The translations under genes and the position numbers were made by a program. Source: Bifidobacterium catenulatum subsp. kashiwanohense JCM 15439 = DSM 21854 (GTDB taxonomy: Bacteria > Actinomycetota > Actinomycetes > Actinomycetales > Bifidobacteriaceae). Taken from it: a stretch of DNA of 64,000 bases. The notes beneath the pieces are model-generated. The model searched no databases, was not told where the DNA came from, and saw only the letters and a list, made by a program, of their open reading frames with translations. The number at the start of each line of letters is the position of its first letter. The stretch's first letter is position 1. This document shows, piece by piece, positions 1 through 9,857 of the stretch. Location: the NCBI RefSeq assembly GCF_001042615.1, contig NZ_AP012327.1, positions 744,001 to 808,000 on the forward strand, written 5' to 3'.

Positions 1-223
1 TGGGGTAAGGGTCCTGTCCCACGATAAGCACCTTGATGCTGTCGAACGGAATGGTGAACGCGCGTAGAATATTCGCGCTGGCCGGAAGATATCGGCGTCC
101 GGCTGCGATCTCCCCTCGGAGAAAATCGCCCATGTGGTGCACCTGTGGCTCGACTTCGGCGAGGGCGTTCGCCCATCCGGGCTCCACGAGGTCTTTCAAT
201 GGTTTGATGTGCGCTTGTGTCAT
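1..223 (-). CDS. ung: Uracil-DNA glycosylase, N-terminal part (runs off the left edge)
   Basis: Excises uracil from DNA as the first step of base-excision repair. The reverse strand reads from an ATG at 223 and gives about 74 residues before the window ends. They finish in [10 protein letters not shown], the family-1 uracil-DNA glycosylase signature that carries the catalytic Asp and the water-activating loop. The preceding stretch ([22 protein letters not shown]) fits the region that normally leads into this motif. No other gene overlaps on the other strand. The remaining two thirds of the protein, including the HPSPLS-type motif, lie outside the window. Confidence 0.9.
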   Translation of the reverse strand, partial: MTQAHIKPLKDLVEPGWANALAEVEPQVHHMGDFLRGEIAAGRRYLPASANILRAFTIPFDSIKVLIVGQDPYP

Positions 224-325
224 GAACCTTACTGTACGACGTGTTGCGGTCCTGACGATGGGCGTGGTCTGGTTTTCACGGGATGGTTTCACGGGCGTGC
301 AGAATAGGGTGGGAATGCGGCTCGA

Positions 326-355
326 TTGCGTCCTGACTGAGGTGGTCGGTACACT
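326..355 (+). promoter_or_regulatory. Candidate promoter for the LytR_C protein gene
   Basis: TTGCGT at 326-331 and TACACT at 350-355 are separated by 18 bases. This places a start of transcription near 362, about 29 bases before the ATG at 391. Called from the hexamers only. Confidence 0.4.
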
Positions 356-390
356 TGGCAGGTAAGTGTGTGAGAAACGAGGTTTGCAAT

Positions 391-1077
391 ATGGCTAAGC
401 AGGACAAGGAGACCTACGATTCCTACGAGAAGGATGTGTACGACAATCCTCCGGCGGGGCCCATGGGTGTTCATCGTGGTGCGCGTTCTGCAGCGTCCCG
501 TGCCATGCCGTACGTCATTGTCATCATTGTGGCGCTGCTTGCGGGTCTGCTGTTCTGGGGCGTTTACTCGGGTGAGATCAACAATCTGAAGATGCCGTGG
601 TCGTCGCAGGAGAGTCCGACCACTTCGAGTGCCGAAAAGAGCAAGAATAGCGGGAGCAAGTCCAAGTCCCAATCCGACTCCGCTTCCGGCAATAAGACGG
701 ACACATCCAATACCGATTCGCCGGCCGACTCGCAGCAAAACGACCAGAACGCCGACCAGAACGCCGACCAGAACGCCGACCAGACGGATAACACCACTGC
801 GCAGCAGGTCGTGAACACGGGCACCGAGGTGCGCGTGGTGAACGCGACGAATATCACCGGTTATGCGCAGAGCAAGGTCGATGTGCTGGCCCAAGCCGGG
901 TACACCAGCGTTTCCGCCAGTAATCCGACAGGAAATGTTCCCTCGCAGACCGTGGTTTGGTACCAGAACGAAACCGATAAGGCCACCGCCGAGAATGTCG
1001 CCCAGACCTTGGGGATTTCGAATGTGCAGCAGAGCGATGGGCTTGTCACGCCGATCGTCGTGGTGTTGCTGGACTGA
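391..1077 (+). CDS. Membrane-anchored LytR_C-domain protein
   Basis: A 228-residue protein of unknown exact role. A basic/acidic cytoplasmic N-terminus is followed by one membrane segment (about 40-59, [16 protein letters not shown]), then a long Ser/Asp/Asn/Gln-rich linker with the tetrapeptide NADQ repeated three times, and a C-terminal LytR_C-type domain (about 145-226, starting [14 protein letters not shown]). In Actinobacteria this domain occurs in cell-envelope proteins, either with the LytR-CpsA-Psr ligase domain or alone as here. I chose the ATG at 391 because it follows AACGAGG and begins MAKQDKE. A TTG 36 bases upstream keeps the frame but lacks a ribosome site. A role at the envelope is inferred. 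The protein lies just upstream of groEL but is separated from it by the CIRCE region. Confidence 0.8.
   Translation: MAKQDKETYDSYEKDVYDNPPAGPMGVHRGARSAASRAMPYVIVIIVALLAGLLFWGVYSGEINNLKMPWSSQESPTTSSAEKSKNSGSKSKSQSDSASGNKTDTSNTDSPADSQQNDQNADQNADQNADQTDNTTAQQVVNTGTEVRVVNATNITGYAQSKVDVLAQAGYTSVSASNPTGNVPSQTVVWYQNETDKATAENVAQTLGISNVQQSDGLVTPIVVVLLD
748..783 (+). repeat. 12-bp tandem repeat (3 perfect copies) inside the linker
   Basis: The unit AACGCCGACCAG occurs three times without change (748-759, 760-771, 772-783). A 9-base partial copy, AACGACCAG, lies directly before it. It encodes NADQ repeats in the extracellular linker of the LytR_C protein. Copy number may vary between strains by slippage; that part is inference. 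Confidence 0.85.
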
Positions 1078-1212
1078 AAAACGCCGTGGCAAACATGTGA
1101 AGCCTTGTTCTCCTCGTGGGGGCAGGGCTTTTGTTTCCTTGAAATTCCAATAATTATGGCGTTTTGTATGAGGTTTGGTTTCTTGCTTACAGCGCAACAG
1201 TCGACATTGAGT

Positions 1213-1239
1213 TTGGCACTCTCGGCCTGAGAGTGCTAA
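1213..1239 (+). promoter_or_regulatory. CIRCE operator 1 (HrcA site)
   Basis: TTGGCACTC-N9-GAGTGCTAA matches the CIRCE consensus TTAGCACTC-N9-GAGTGCTAA at 17 of 18 arm positions (A to G at position 3). HrcA binding represses chaperonin genes at normal temperature. Confidence 0.92.
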
Positions 1240-1242
1240 TCT
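1213..1242 (+). promoter_or_regulatory. groEL promoter embedded in the first CIRCE
   Basis: TTGGCA at 1213-1218 and TAATCT at 1237-1242, 18 bases apart, form a plausible -35/-10 pair. The -35 lies inside the left arm of the first CIRCE and the -10 overlaps its right arm, so bound repressor would cover the promoter. Confidence 0.5.
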
Positions 1243-1247
1243 GCCAA

Positions 1248-1274
1248 TTAGCACTCGAGGAGTGAGAGTGATAA
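1248..1274 (+). promoter_or_regulatory. CIRCE operator 2 (HrcA site)
   Basis: TTAGCACTC-N9-GAGTGATAA has a perfect left arm and one change in the right arm. It starts 8 bases after operator 1 ends. The right arm of operator 1 and the left arm of operator 2 are themselves perfect inverted repeats with an 8-base spacer. It would lie in the start of the groEL transcript. Confidence 0.88.
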
Positions 1275-1321
1275 CTGGCAGCTGACGGCTGGTGCATTCT
1301 TCGCTTCGAAAGTGGGAATAA

Positions 1322-2965
<1,644 letters not shown>

Positions 2966-3008
2966 TCCAAGGGTTCGGTAAAGCCTAACGGCATAAGCGA
3001 AAAGATAT

Positions 3009-3052
3009 AAGCGGAGCCTGCTTCCCAAGATGGAGGCGGGCTCCGCTTTTCT
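3009..3052 (+). terminator. groEL terminator
   Basis: AAGCGGAGCC pairs with GGCTCCGCTT around a short loop, followed by a T-rich run (TTTTCTTTG). Ideally placed 44 bases after the groEL stop. Confidence 0.85.
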
Positions 3053-3094
3053 TTGTGACTGCTACTGCTTTGGCCGCATCGGAAGCATCTGCCG

Positions 3095-3385
3095 CTACTG
3101 TGCGAACAGACGCGACGCCTGCATTTCGGTTTCCGAATAGAGCATGGACGCTTGCGAAAGCGCATGTTGAATCGATTCGAGCGACTGCTCCATCTGCTGC
3201 TGGGCTGCCCGCCATTGTTCCGCCACCGCATTGAATTGCGTGGCGGCTCCGCCGCGCCAAACGCTTTGCAGATTATTGAGATTGGCGTACATGCCTTGCA
3301 CCGATTGGCGAATCGCTTGGATTGAGGCGTTCACTGCCGCGCTTGAGGATTGAATCTGTTCGCTGTCCACCTGATACTGTGCCAT
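3095..3385 (-). CDS. WXG100 (ESAT-6-like) small secreted protein
   Basis: A 96-residue helical-hairpin protein with the central W43-R44-G45 turn (SVWRGGAA) and the right length for a WXG100 protein. Members are normally exported as dimers by the type VII (ESX/Yuk) machinery. No FtsK/EccC ATPase or other ESX component is visible in the window. The ATG at 3385 follows AAAGGATC. It is divergent from the TPM-domain gene with 83 bases between the starts, so the two could share regulation. Identity rests on the motif and fold pattern. Secretion is inferred from the family. Confidence 0.88.
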   Translation of the reverse strand: MAQYQVDSEQIQSSSAAVNASIQAIRQSVQGMYANLNNLQSVWRGGAATQFNAVAEQWRAAQQQMEQSLESIQHALSQASMLYSETEMQASRLFAQ

Positions 3386-3468
3386 AATGATCCTTTCGTT
3401 GCCGCATTTTGTATGGCTGGTTTTTCCGTTCTTCACGCTTGACGCATCCGAACGGTAATGTGGACTGT

Positions 3469-4362
3469 ATGGCAAGAGTGAACGCGATGAACGAAAAAAC
3501 CAGGGTTGTGGTCGGAGGATGGCCGAATTCGTGCCCTACCGGCGTGTCGCACCAGGGGCAAAACTCCAAAAAATGTTGGAACGAAGCGCTTTGTGCGCTT
3601 CTTGCCATGATATTGTGCTGTATTGCGATGATGTGGATAACTCCCGTCGGCAATGCGGATGAAGGTACCGGCACCGGAATCACGGCCACTGAAAACATCA
3701 CCGACACCGAGAATCTGCTCGGATCGAACGTCGCTGAAATTACGGACGCCATCAGCAAAACGAAGCAGGAAACCGGGGTTACCGTGCGTCTGCTGTATCT
3801 GGCGAGCTTCAACAGCGACGAAAAACCTGCGAAATGGGCGAGCGCATTGTTGGAATCGCTTGATCCGAAGCCGAATACGGTGTTGTTGGCGGTCGCTTCG
3901 AATGACGGCAATCTAGTGGTTGCCGTGTCGTCGAATTCCGACGAATGGCTGAAAAGAAAGTCGACCGTCGACGCGCTTTCTGATGCCGCGCAGAAACCTC
4001 TGATGGAAAGCACCCCGAATTGGTCGAAGTCCGCGACCGATATGATGGATCAGATCGTAGTGCAGAAGAAAACCTCGACGTCGTCGCAGACGGTGCTGTT
4101 GGGCGTTGGTGGCATGATCGCCGTATTGGTACTGCTGATTGTGATTATGGTGGTGTTCCATATTCTGCGCAAACGTGGCGTCATCAAGCGTAAGGTTCGT
4201 AAGCATGCGGGGAAGCATGCCGAGGTTGCCGTGCGTTCCGAGCCGGTGAAGGAGTGGAGCGTTGATGACGAGCTGTCCGCTGATGCGCCTGATAAGGAAC
4301 CAATGCCAAAGGAAGATTCAGAATCCGTTCAGGAAACATCCAGTGAAAAGAGTGATGCTTAA
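3469..4362 (+). CDS. TPM-domain membrane protein (TLP18.3/Psb32/MOLO-1 type)
   Basis: A 297-residue protein with an N-terminal hydrophobic segment (about 38-60) that looks like a signal anchor, then a TPM-like domain (about 75-200), one membrane segment (about 208-232) and a basic then acidic cytoplasmic tail rich in Glu and Asp. TPM domains are found in envelope proteins; some were described as phosphatases, but their function in bacteria is mostly unknown. The stop is 3 bases before the response-regulator ATG, so it is the first gene of a three-gene operon with the sensor system and may influence the signal. An ATG at 3487 is an alternative start. Family assignment is moderately firm; function is open. 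Confidence 0.65.
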   Translation: MARVNAMNEKTRVVVGGWPNSCPTGVSHQGQNSKKCWNEALCALLAMILCCIAMMWITPVGNADEGTGTGITATENITDTENLLGSNVAEITDAISKTKQETGVTVRLLYLASFNSDEKPAKWASALLESLDPKPNTVLLAVASNDGNLVVAVSSNSDEWLKRKSTVDALSDAAQKPLMESTPNWSKSATDMMDQIVVQKKTSTSSQTVLLGVGGMIAVLVLLIVIMVVFHILRKRGVIKRKVRKHAGKHAEVAVRSEPVKEWSVDDELSADAPDKEPMPKEDSESVQETSSEKSDA

Positions 4363-4365
4363 GGC

Positions 4366-5097
4366 ATGAGCAAGCCTATTGAAGCATCCATTGTCGTTGT
4401 TGATGACGAACCGTCCATCCGCGAACTGCTGGTGGCGTCCCTGCATTTCGCCGGTTTTGAAGTGAATACCGCGGCTTCGGGATCCGAGGCCATCGAGGTT
4501 ATCGAAAAAATACAGCCTGATTTGATTGTGCTTGACGTGATGCTCCCGGATATCGACGGTTTTACGGTGACTCGTCGCATCCGCCAGGAGGGCATCACCA
4601 CGCCGGTGCTGTATCTGACGGCTCGTGATGATACGCAAGATAAAGTCATGGGCCTGACCGTGGGCGGCGATGATTACGTGACTAAGCCGTTCAGCCTTGA
4701 GGAGGTTGTCGCGAGAATCCGAGCCATCCTACGTCGTACCCAGGAACAGGTTGAAGACGATCCGATCATTCGCGTCGCCGATCTGGAAATCAACGAGGAC
4801 TCGCATGACGTGTCCCGCGCCGGCCAGCCGATCGACTTAAGCCCCACCGAATACAAGCTGCTCCGTTATTTGATGGATAACGAGGGACGTGTGCTTTCGA
4901 AGGCGCAGATTCTGGATCACGTGTGGCAGTACGATTGGGGTGGAGACGCTGCGATCGTTGAATCGTATATTTCTTACCTGCGTAAGAAGGTCGATGGCCT
5001 CACGGTTGAGGATGAGAACGGCGAGAAGCGCAAGGTGGCCCCACTCATCGAAACGAAGCGTGGCATCGGCTACATGATTCGCGCGCCGAAGAACTAA
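4366..5097 (+). CDS. OmpR/PhoB-family response regulator
   Basis: A 243-residue DNA-binding regulator. The receiver domain (about 5-120) has the phosphorylated Asp at position 57 (VLDVMLPDIDG), the conserved Thr in YLTARDD and the Lys in VTKPF. The winged-helix output domain (about 140-240) ends in the ESYISYLRKKVD and RGIGYMIR signatures. It is translated 3 bases after the TPM protein and followed 13 bases later by its kinase. The pair resembles actinobacterial MprAB/TcrXY-like systems that respond to envelope stress; the signal here is not known. Confidence 0.93.
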   Translation: MSKPIEASIVVVDDEPSIRELLVASLHFAGFEVNTAASGSEAIEVIEKIQPDLIVLDVMLPDIDGFTVTRRIRQEGITTPVLYLTARDDTQDKVMGLTVGGDDYVTKPFSLEEVVARIRAILRRTQEQVEDDPIIRVADLEINEDSHDVSRAGQPIDLSPTEYKLLRYLMDNEGRVLSKAQILDHVWQYDWGGDAAIVESYISYLRKKVDGLTVEDENGEKRKVAPLIETKRGIGYMIRAPKN

Positions 5098-5110
5098 ACG
5101 GTTCCCCACG

Positions 5111-6940
5111 ATGAGTCAGGATATCCGTCAGCCGTCGGCTGACCCGCAGAACACGCAGAAGAACGCCACCCAGCCGTGCCCGCAACGTGTGCCCTTGCAT
5201 CAGCGGATTGGCAGGAAGGTGCAGTCCATTCCACTGAGCACCAAGCTGGTCGCCTGCATCATTGTGCTGCTCACCATTGGCACCATTGGTATTTCCTTCT
5301 CCATTCGCACGCTTGTAGGCAATTATTTGCTGCAGAAAACCGACAACCAGTTGGTGAATCAGGCGCAGATGATTTTCAATAGCATGGATTCGCTGGACAG
5401 CACCACAAGCGAGGATGGCAGGAGCCTGGTGAACACGTACTATGTCGAGGTACGTGACAGCGAATACAAGCGTACGGGAGCGGGATCGGTGCCCATGCTT
5501 CGGGAGGGCGTGGTATCCGAGCCGAGCCTACCTTCTGATGGCAGTATCAATGGGGTTACGCTAGGAGAGCCGTTCACCACGCAGGCGGTGGTGCATGTCA
5601 CCACCAGTCGGGTGCCGGATCATGCCATCATGCAGGCCGCGCAGTCGCCCTGGCGTGTGGTAGCGTTGCCTTGGAGCGAGAAAAGCAAAATCGGTGAAGT
5701 CAAAAACAGTGGCGTCGTGTTCATCGGATTGTCGCTCAGCGACCAGATTGACACTGCGAACACGTTGACGCGGTTCTGCGCCATGGTTGGCATCGCAGTG
5801 GTACTGATCGGCGTCATCCTCGGCACCATCGTTGTGCAAAGCACGCTTGCTCCGCTGAAACGCATCGAAAAGACCGCGGCGAAGATCGCGGCAGGGGATT
5901 TGAGCCAGCGCGTTCCCGACTTGCCGGAGAACACGGAGGTCGGTTCGCTGTCCATGTCGTTGAACACCATGCTGACGCGCATTGAGGAAAGCTTCCACGC
6001 GCAGGAGGAAACGACTGAGAAGATGAAGCGGTTCGTTTCCGACGCCAGTCATGAATTGCGCACCCCGCTTGCTGCGATTCATGGTTACGCGGAACTCTAC
6101 AAAATGCAGCGTGACATGCCGGGGGCGTTGGAGCGTGCCGACGAGTCCATCGCGCATATCGAGGCGTCCAGTGCACGCATGACGGTGTTGGTGGAGGATC
6201 TGCTTTCTTTGGCGCGTCTTGACGAAGGTCGTGGCATCGATATCACCCAGCAGGTGAAGCTCACTTCTGTGGTGAAGGACGCTGCCGACGATTTGCATGC
6301 GCTTGATCCGGATCGTGGCATCGCCTGCGGTCAGGTGGTGCTGCAGCCGGGGCAAGATATGAACAATCCTGCGAGGTTGACGTTCCAGCCGGGGCAGATG
6401 CCGGATATTACGCTGACAGGTGATGCTTCAAGATTGCGTCAGGTGGTGACCAATATCGTTGGCAATATCCACCGCTATACGCCGGCCGATTCGCCAGTGG
6501 AGGTTTCGATGGGCGTGCTGACGGCTTCCGTCAGCCCGGAGTCGTTGTCTCGCATGCCGTCGAACGAGCAGTCGCTGCGTCACTTGGTCGAAGCCATCGA
6601 AGTCGGGCAGTCGATGCAGGTGGGTATGAACTATGCGATCGTTCGCTTCAGTGATCACGGTCCCGGCGTTCCGGCTGAGGCGCGTTCAAAGATTTTCGAA
6701 CGTTTCTATACGGCTGACCCGTCCCGAGCTCGGCAGAAAGGCGGCACCGGCCTTGGCATGGCGATCGCGCAATCCGTGGTCAAGGCGCATCACGGTTTCA
6801 TCTGTGCTTCCGGCAGCGAGGGAACCGGCTTGACATTGACGGTGGTGCTTCCGGTGGCTCCGGTGGAGCCGCGTCCGTTGGCACAGACCAGTGACGAACG
6901 CAGGGGTGACAAGCGGGGTCGCAGGCCGAAAAAACAGTGA
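5111..6940 (+). CDS. Membrane sensor histidine kinase (HAMP, HisKA, HATPase)
   Basis: A 609-residue partner of the preceding regulator. A 44-residue cytoplasmic start leads to TM1 (about 45-66), an extracellular sensor region of about 150 residues, TM2 (about 218-240), a HAMP linker, a dimerisation domain with the phospho-accepting His at about 314 (SDASHELRTPL), and an ATP-binding domain with the N box (NIVGNIHRYT), G1 (DHGPGVP) and G2 (GTGLGMAIA). The C-terminal tail is basic (RRGDKRGRRPKKQ). All catalytic motifs are present. Confidence 0.93.
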   Translation: MSQDIRQPSADPQNTQKNATQPCPQRVPLHQRIGRKVQSIPLSTKLVACIIVLLTIGTIGISFSIRTLVGNYLLQKTDNQLVNQAQMIFNSMDSLDSTTSEDGRSLVNTYYVEVRDSEYKRTGAGSVPMLREGVVSEPSLPSDGSINGVTLGEPFTTQAVVHVTTSRVPDHAIMQAAQSPWRVVALPWSEKSKIGEVKNSGVVFIGLSLSDQIDTANTLTRFCAMVGIAVVLIGVILGTIVVQSTLAPLKRIEKTAAKIAAGDLSQRVPDLPENTEVGSLSMSLNTMLTRIEESFHAQEETTEKMKRFVSDASHELRTPLAAIHGYAELYKMQRDMPGALERADESIAHIEASSARMTVLVEDLLSLARLDEGRGIDITQQVKLTSVVKDAADDLHALDPDRGIACGQVVLQPGQDMNNPARLTFQPGQMPDITLTGDASRLRQVVTNIVGNIHRYTPADSPVEVSMGVLTASVSPESLSRMPSNEQSLRHLVEAIEVGQSMQVGMNYAIVRFSDHGPGVPAEARSKIFERFYTADPSRARQKGGTGLGMAIAQSVVKAHHGFICASGSEGTGLTLTVVLPVAPVEPRPLAQTSDERRGDKRGRRPKKQ

Positions 6941-6977
6941 TGCAAACGCCTGAAAAGGCCAGATTTGACGCTTATTG

Positions 6978-7011
6978 GCGCAAGAGATGGTATATATCCC
7001 ACCTCTTGCGC
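6978..7011. repeat. Inverted repeat between the kinase and cold-shock genes
   Basis: GCGCAAGAG (6978-6986) is the exact reverse complement of CTCTTGCGC (7003-7011), with further partial pairing inside. There is no T run after it, so it may be a Rho-independent-like end of the kinase transcript or an operator for the cold-shock gene that starts 86 bases later. Confidence 0.55.
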
Positions 7012-7096
7012 TAAACTGTATCTTTGATTTGTAATCGGCGGGCGGTTTTCTTTCGCTTGCCTGAAGGTATGTGGATTACGTAAGAGTGAGGTGACA

Positions 7097-7486
7097 ATGC
7101 CTAGCGGACGCGTTCGTTGGTTCGATGCGAACAAAGGCTATGGTTTTATTCAGAACGAGCAGGGCGCCGATGTGTTCTTGCCTGCAGCTGCCCTGCCGGA
7201 GGGCGTGAAGACATTGCGCAAAGGCGTGAAGGTCGAGTATTCCGTGGTGGAAGGCCGCCGTGGCCCGCAGGCGATGGGTCTTACGCTCGTCGCGTCCGCC
7301 CCGTCTCTGGTCAAGGCGACGCGACCGAAGCCGGATGATATGGCCGCCATCGTGGAGGATCTCATCAAGCTGCTGGATTCCGCCGGAAACCAGCTGCGCC
7401 GCCATCATTATCCGTCGCCGGCCGAAAGCAAGAAACTGGCCACGCTGATGCGTGCCGTGGCCGACAACTTCGACGTACAGGAATAA
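7097..7486 (+). CDS. Cold-shock-domain protein with a C-terminal extension
   Basis: A 129-residue RNA/ssDNA-binding protein. The cold-shock domain occupies roughly residues 1-68 and has the RNP1-type KGYGFIQ and RNP2-type VFLPAAAL stretches, the first being the strand that normally stacks bases. The remaining 60 residues (KPDDMAAIVEDLIKLLDSAG...) are absent from the short CspA type and match the longer actinobacterial form. The ATG at 7097 is preceded by GAGGTGAC. An overlapping GTG at 7091 is less likely. The stop is 3 bases before the DUF3027 gene, with which it forms an operon. Confidence 0.93.
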   Translation: MPSGRVRWFDANKGYGFIQNEQGADVFLPAAALPEGVKTLRKGVKVEYSVVEGRRGPQAMGLTLVASAPSLVKATRPKPDDMAAIVEDLIKLLDSAGNQLRRHHYPSPAESKKLATLMRAVADNFDVQE

Positions 7487-7489
7487 TTC

Positions 7490-8614
7490 ATGTCCGATAC
7501 CACAATGGATCCCAAGGCGATCGCTCAAGCGGTGGCCATCGAAGTCGCCGATGAGGATAGTCAGGTCGGCGATTTCGTTGAAGCCATCGATTTGGGGGAC
7601 AACGTCACTGATTTTCGTTTCGAAACCCGCGTGCGCGGGTATGAGGGATGGCAGTGGTCGGTGACGTTGTATCACGATGTCGAGTTGGATCATTGGACGG
7701 TCAATGAGTCGTCGTTGGTGCCTACCGATAAGGCGTTGCGTCCACCGGAATGGATTCCGTGGAAGGATCGTCTCGAACCAACCGACTTGGCGGTGACCGA
7801 TTCGATCGGCACCGATCCCGACGATCCGCGTATGGAGAAGGGGTTCCGTAAGGTGGAACCTGCTGAGCAAGGCGAAAACGTTTCTTCCGATGCGGAGTCT
7901 GTCGAAACGACGGATGCCGGCGATAATGCCGAGACGGACGCTGATGGGGTTGGCGGTTCACAAGACGAGAGCGCTGCAGCATCGGTGACTTCCGAAGAGG
8001 ATATCGACGAGGCGGTTGAGGAATTCGACCTGTCCCGCCGGCATGTGCTTACGCCTTTGGGACGCTCCCAGACCGCGAAACGTTGGTATGAGGGGCCACG
8101 TGGGCCGAAGTCGTTGTCCACCAAAACGTCGGATGGCAATCCATGCTCGACGTGCGGATTCTTCATTCCCCTGAAGGGCGAGCTGAACCTCCTGTTTGGC
8201 GTGTGCGCCAACAAGTGGAGTCCTGATGACGGTCGCGTCGTCTCCATCGACCATGGCTGTGGCGAGCATTCCGAGATCGAGCCTCCGGAACCGTCGCATC
8301 TGTGGGTGCAGTCGAAGCCGGCTTTCGACGACCTTCATATCGACATCATCGCGCAGGCTCCGCGTGACGAGCGCAGTTCCGTCGAACTGATCGAACAGTT
8401 GTCAGTGGACGAAGACGGCAATCCAAACGATGAGGAGGAAGCCTCCGAAGCCGATATCGAAGCCAATACCGTGGATGATGGTGCGAATCAGGAGGAAGTG
8501 CTCGAACATACGGCTCCGCAGGATGAGCCTGAAGTGGAAGCCACCGTTGAACTAGGCGATGACGAGGATTCGGAAGTCGAAGAAGTGTCTGAAAACGATA
8601 CGGAAGCCGAATAA
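7490..8614 (+). CDS. DUF3027 protein with Cys/His cluster
   Basis: A 374-residue protein of unknown function conserved next to cold-shock genes in Actinobacteria. The N-terminal half (about 1-125) and the segment from RWYEGPRGPKS to about residue 265 are the conserved parts. They hold C219-x2-C222, C239, H255-x-C257 and H260, which look like a metal-binding knuckle. Highly acidic linkers separate them (about 125-180), and there is a strongly acidic C-terminal tail of about 100 residues. Co-translation with the cold-shock gene suggests an RNA-related or stress role, but that is inference. Confidence 0.85.
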   Translation: MSDTTMDPKAIAQAVAIEVADEDSQVGDFVEAIDLGDNVTDFRFETRVRGYEGWQWSVTLYHDVELDHWTVNESSLVPTDKALRPPEWIPWKDRLEPTDLAVTDSIGTDPDDPRMEKGFRKVEPAEQGENVSSDAESVETTDAGDNAETDADGVGGSQDESAAASVTSEEDIDEAVEEFDLSRRHVLTPLGRSQTAKRWYEGPRGPKSLSTKTSDGNPCSTCGFFIPLKGELNLLFGVCANKWSPDDGRVVSIDHGCGEHSEIEPPEPSHLWVQSKPAFDDLHIDIIAQAPRDERSSVELIEQLSVDEDGNPNDEEEASEADIEANTVDDGANQEEVLEHTAPQDEPEVEATVELGDDEDSEVEEVSENDTEAE

Positions 8615-8630
8615 TCCGGTTTTGCTGCAA

Positions 8631-8681
8631 ATATGAGAGCAGCCCGCATTCCCAACTTAGGGAAGCGGGCTGCTCTCATAT
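8631..8681. terminator. Strong bidirectional terminator (DUF3027 / universal stress protein)
   Basis: The 17-base arm 8631-8647 pairs perfectly with 8665-8681. The loop pairs further (TTCCC with GGGAA), giving more than 20 base pairs. It lies between two converging genes and serves both. Confidence 0.9.
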
Positions 8682-8700
8682 CTGCAAACGTTGCGAATGT

Positions 8701-9717
8701 TTAGTGCACGACGGTGACGGTGCAATCGGCGAAATTGACGATCTGCTTGGAGACGGAACCGAGGAAATGCGCATCCAATCCAGACAGTCCGCGGGAACCG
8801 ACCACCAAATGGCGTGCGTAACGGGAAGCTGCGATCAGTCCCTTCGCCGCGGAGATATGGAAGGCGTGCGATTCGATCTGGAAATCGTCGGGAATGCCGG
8901 CCGCGGGAATCTCTACCGAATCGAGAAGCTCGTCAAGAATGCGTTCTGCACGCTCCTGACCTACGGCGATTGGCGCGATGGCGTTCTCATACCCTTCGAT
9001 GACACCGAGATCTTTCAGCTGCCAGCAGAACATCACCTGCAGGGGAGCGTGATGCAGCGCAGCCAGATCGATGGCGAACCGCAGGGCGTGTCGCGATGTT
9101 TCCGATCCGTCGACGCCGACCACAATCGGACGCTGGCTTCTTGGCAGCGGGGAACCCGGCAGGTCGTATGTCACGGTGTTCTCCGAGGGCGTAAGTGCAT
9201 TGGCGATGGCATCCTGCACGCTGGACTCCTCGTCGTCGAGAATGCGCACCACGGTGACAGGAACTTCCGCAGCCTCGGCGAGCGAAGCCGAAAGAGATCC
9301 GAGGAACCAGCGCGCCACACGGCCAAGGGAACGGCGCCCTACCACAATCTGCTGCGCGTCCCTGCCTATCTCCAGCAACGCGGCTGTTCCCGTGGCCTTG
9401 ACCGATGTTAGTTTGACATGATCCTCATTGAGGGTCATGCCTTGCGAAGCCTCAGAAACCCAGTCACGAAGCCTCTGCGCGATATCGTGACGGACTTCAG
9501 CCCATTGTTCTTCGTCTTCCGGCTCTGATCCCATATCCCAGGAATGGGACCAGGCGAACACCGCATTGACCTGCTGGCCTGTAAGCGATGCCTCGTTCAG
9601 CGCCCAGCGTAATGCGGCGAAGGATTCGTCGGAACCGTCAACGCCGACGACGATGTCATGGAGACGGGTGTCTGCGATCGATCCGGAGCCGGTCGCATTT
9701 AGGGTGGTGTCGCTCAT
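8701..9717 (-). CDS. Universal stress protein, two UspA domains in tandem
   Basis: A 338-residue cytoplasmic protein made of two UspA folds (about 18-160 and 190-338). Each starts with the V-V-G-V-D-G-S-x-x-S strand and ends with a G-2x-G-9x-G-[ST] nucleotide motif: VVGRRSLGRVARWFLGS and VVGSRGLSGLDAHFLGS. Both look able to bind ATP, as in the mycobacterial tandem Usp proteins. The ATG has an excellent ribosome site (AAGGAGGTCACC). It is divergent from clpC with 140 bases between starts, which suits shared stress control. Confidence 0.95.
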   Translation of the reverse strand: MSDTTLNATGSGSIADTRLHDIVVGVDGSDESFAALRWALNEASLTGQQVNAVFAWSHSWDMGSEPEDEEQWAEVRHDIAQRLRDWVSEASQGMTLNEDHVKLTSVKATGTAALLEIGRDAQQIVVGRRSLGRVARWFLGSLSASLAEAAEVPVTVVRILDDEESSVQDAIANALTPSENTVTYDLPGSPLPRSQRPIVVGVDGSETSRHALRFAIDLAALHHAPLQVMFCWQLKDLGVIEGYENAIAPIAVGQERAERILDELLDSVEIPAAGIPDDFQIESHAFHISAAKGLIAASRYARHLVVGSRGLSGLDAHFLGSVSKQIVNFADCTVTVVH

Positions 9718-9765
9718 CTTGGTGACCTCCTTGGTTGTTGCTATATGTCAAGCATATCTGTTTGG

Positions 9766-9782
9766 TTGCGTTGAGAGCGCAA
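9766..9782. promoter_or_regulatory. ClgR-like operator upstream of clpC
   Basis: TTGCG-N7-CGCAA is an inverted repeat whose core CGTTGAGAGCG differs by one base from the CGCYNANRGCG form I recall for actinobacterial ClgR sites. It lies 76 bases before the clpC ATG, between the divergent universal stress protein and clpC. Binding is a prediction. Confidence 0.45.
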
Positions 9783-9857
9783 TTTACGCGCGGATGAAAC
9801 AAACGTCACCGTGAATCGGTAGAGTGTTGAAGGACTAACAAGAGTGGAAGGACAAGC

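Noticed and set aside
748-824. CRISPR array
   Set aside because: The repeats are 12 bases, contiguous and inside a coding region, with no spacers.
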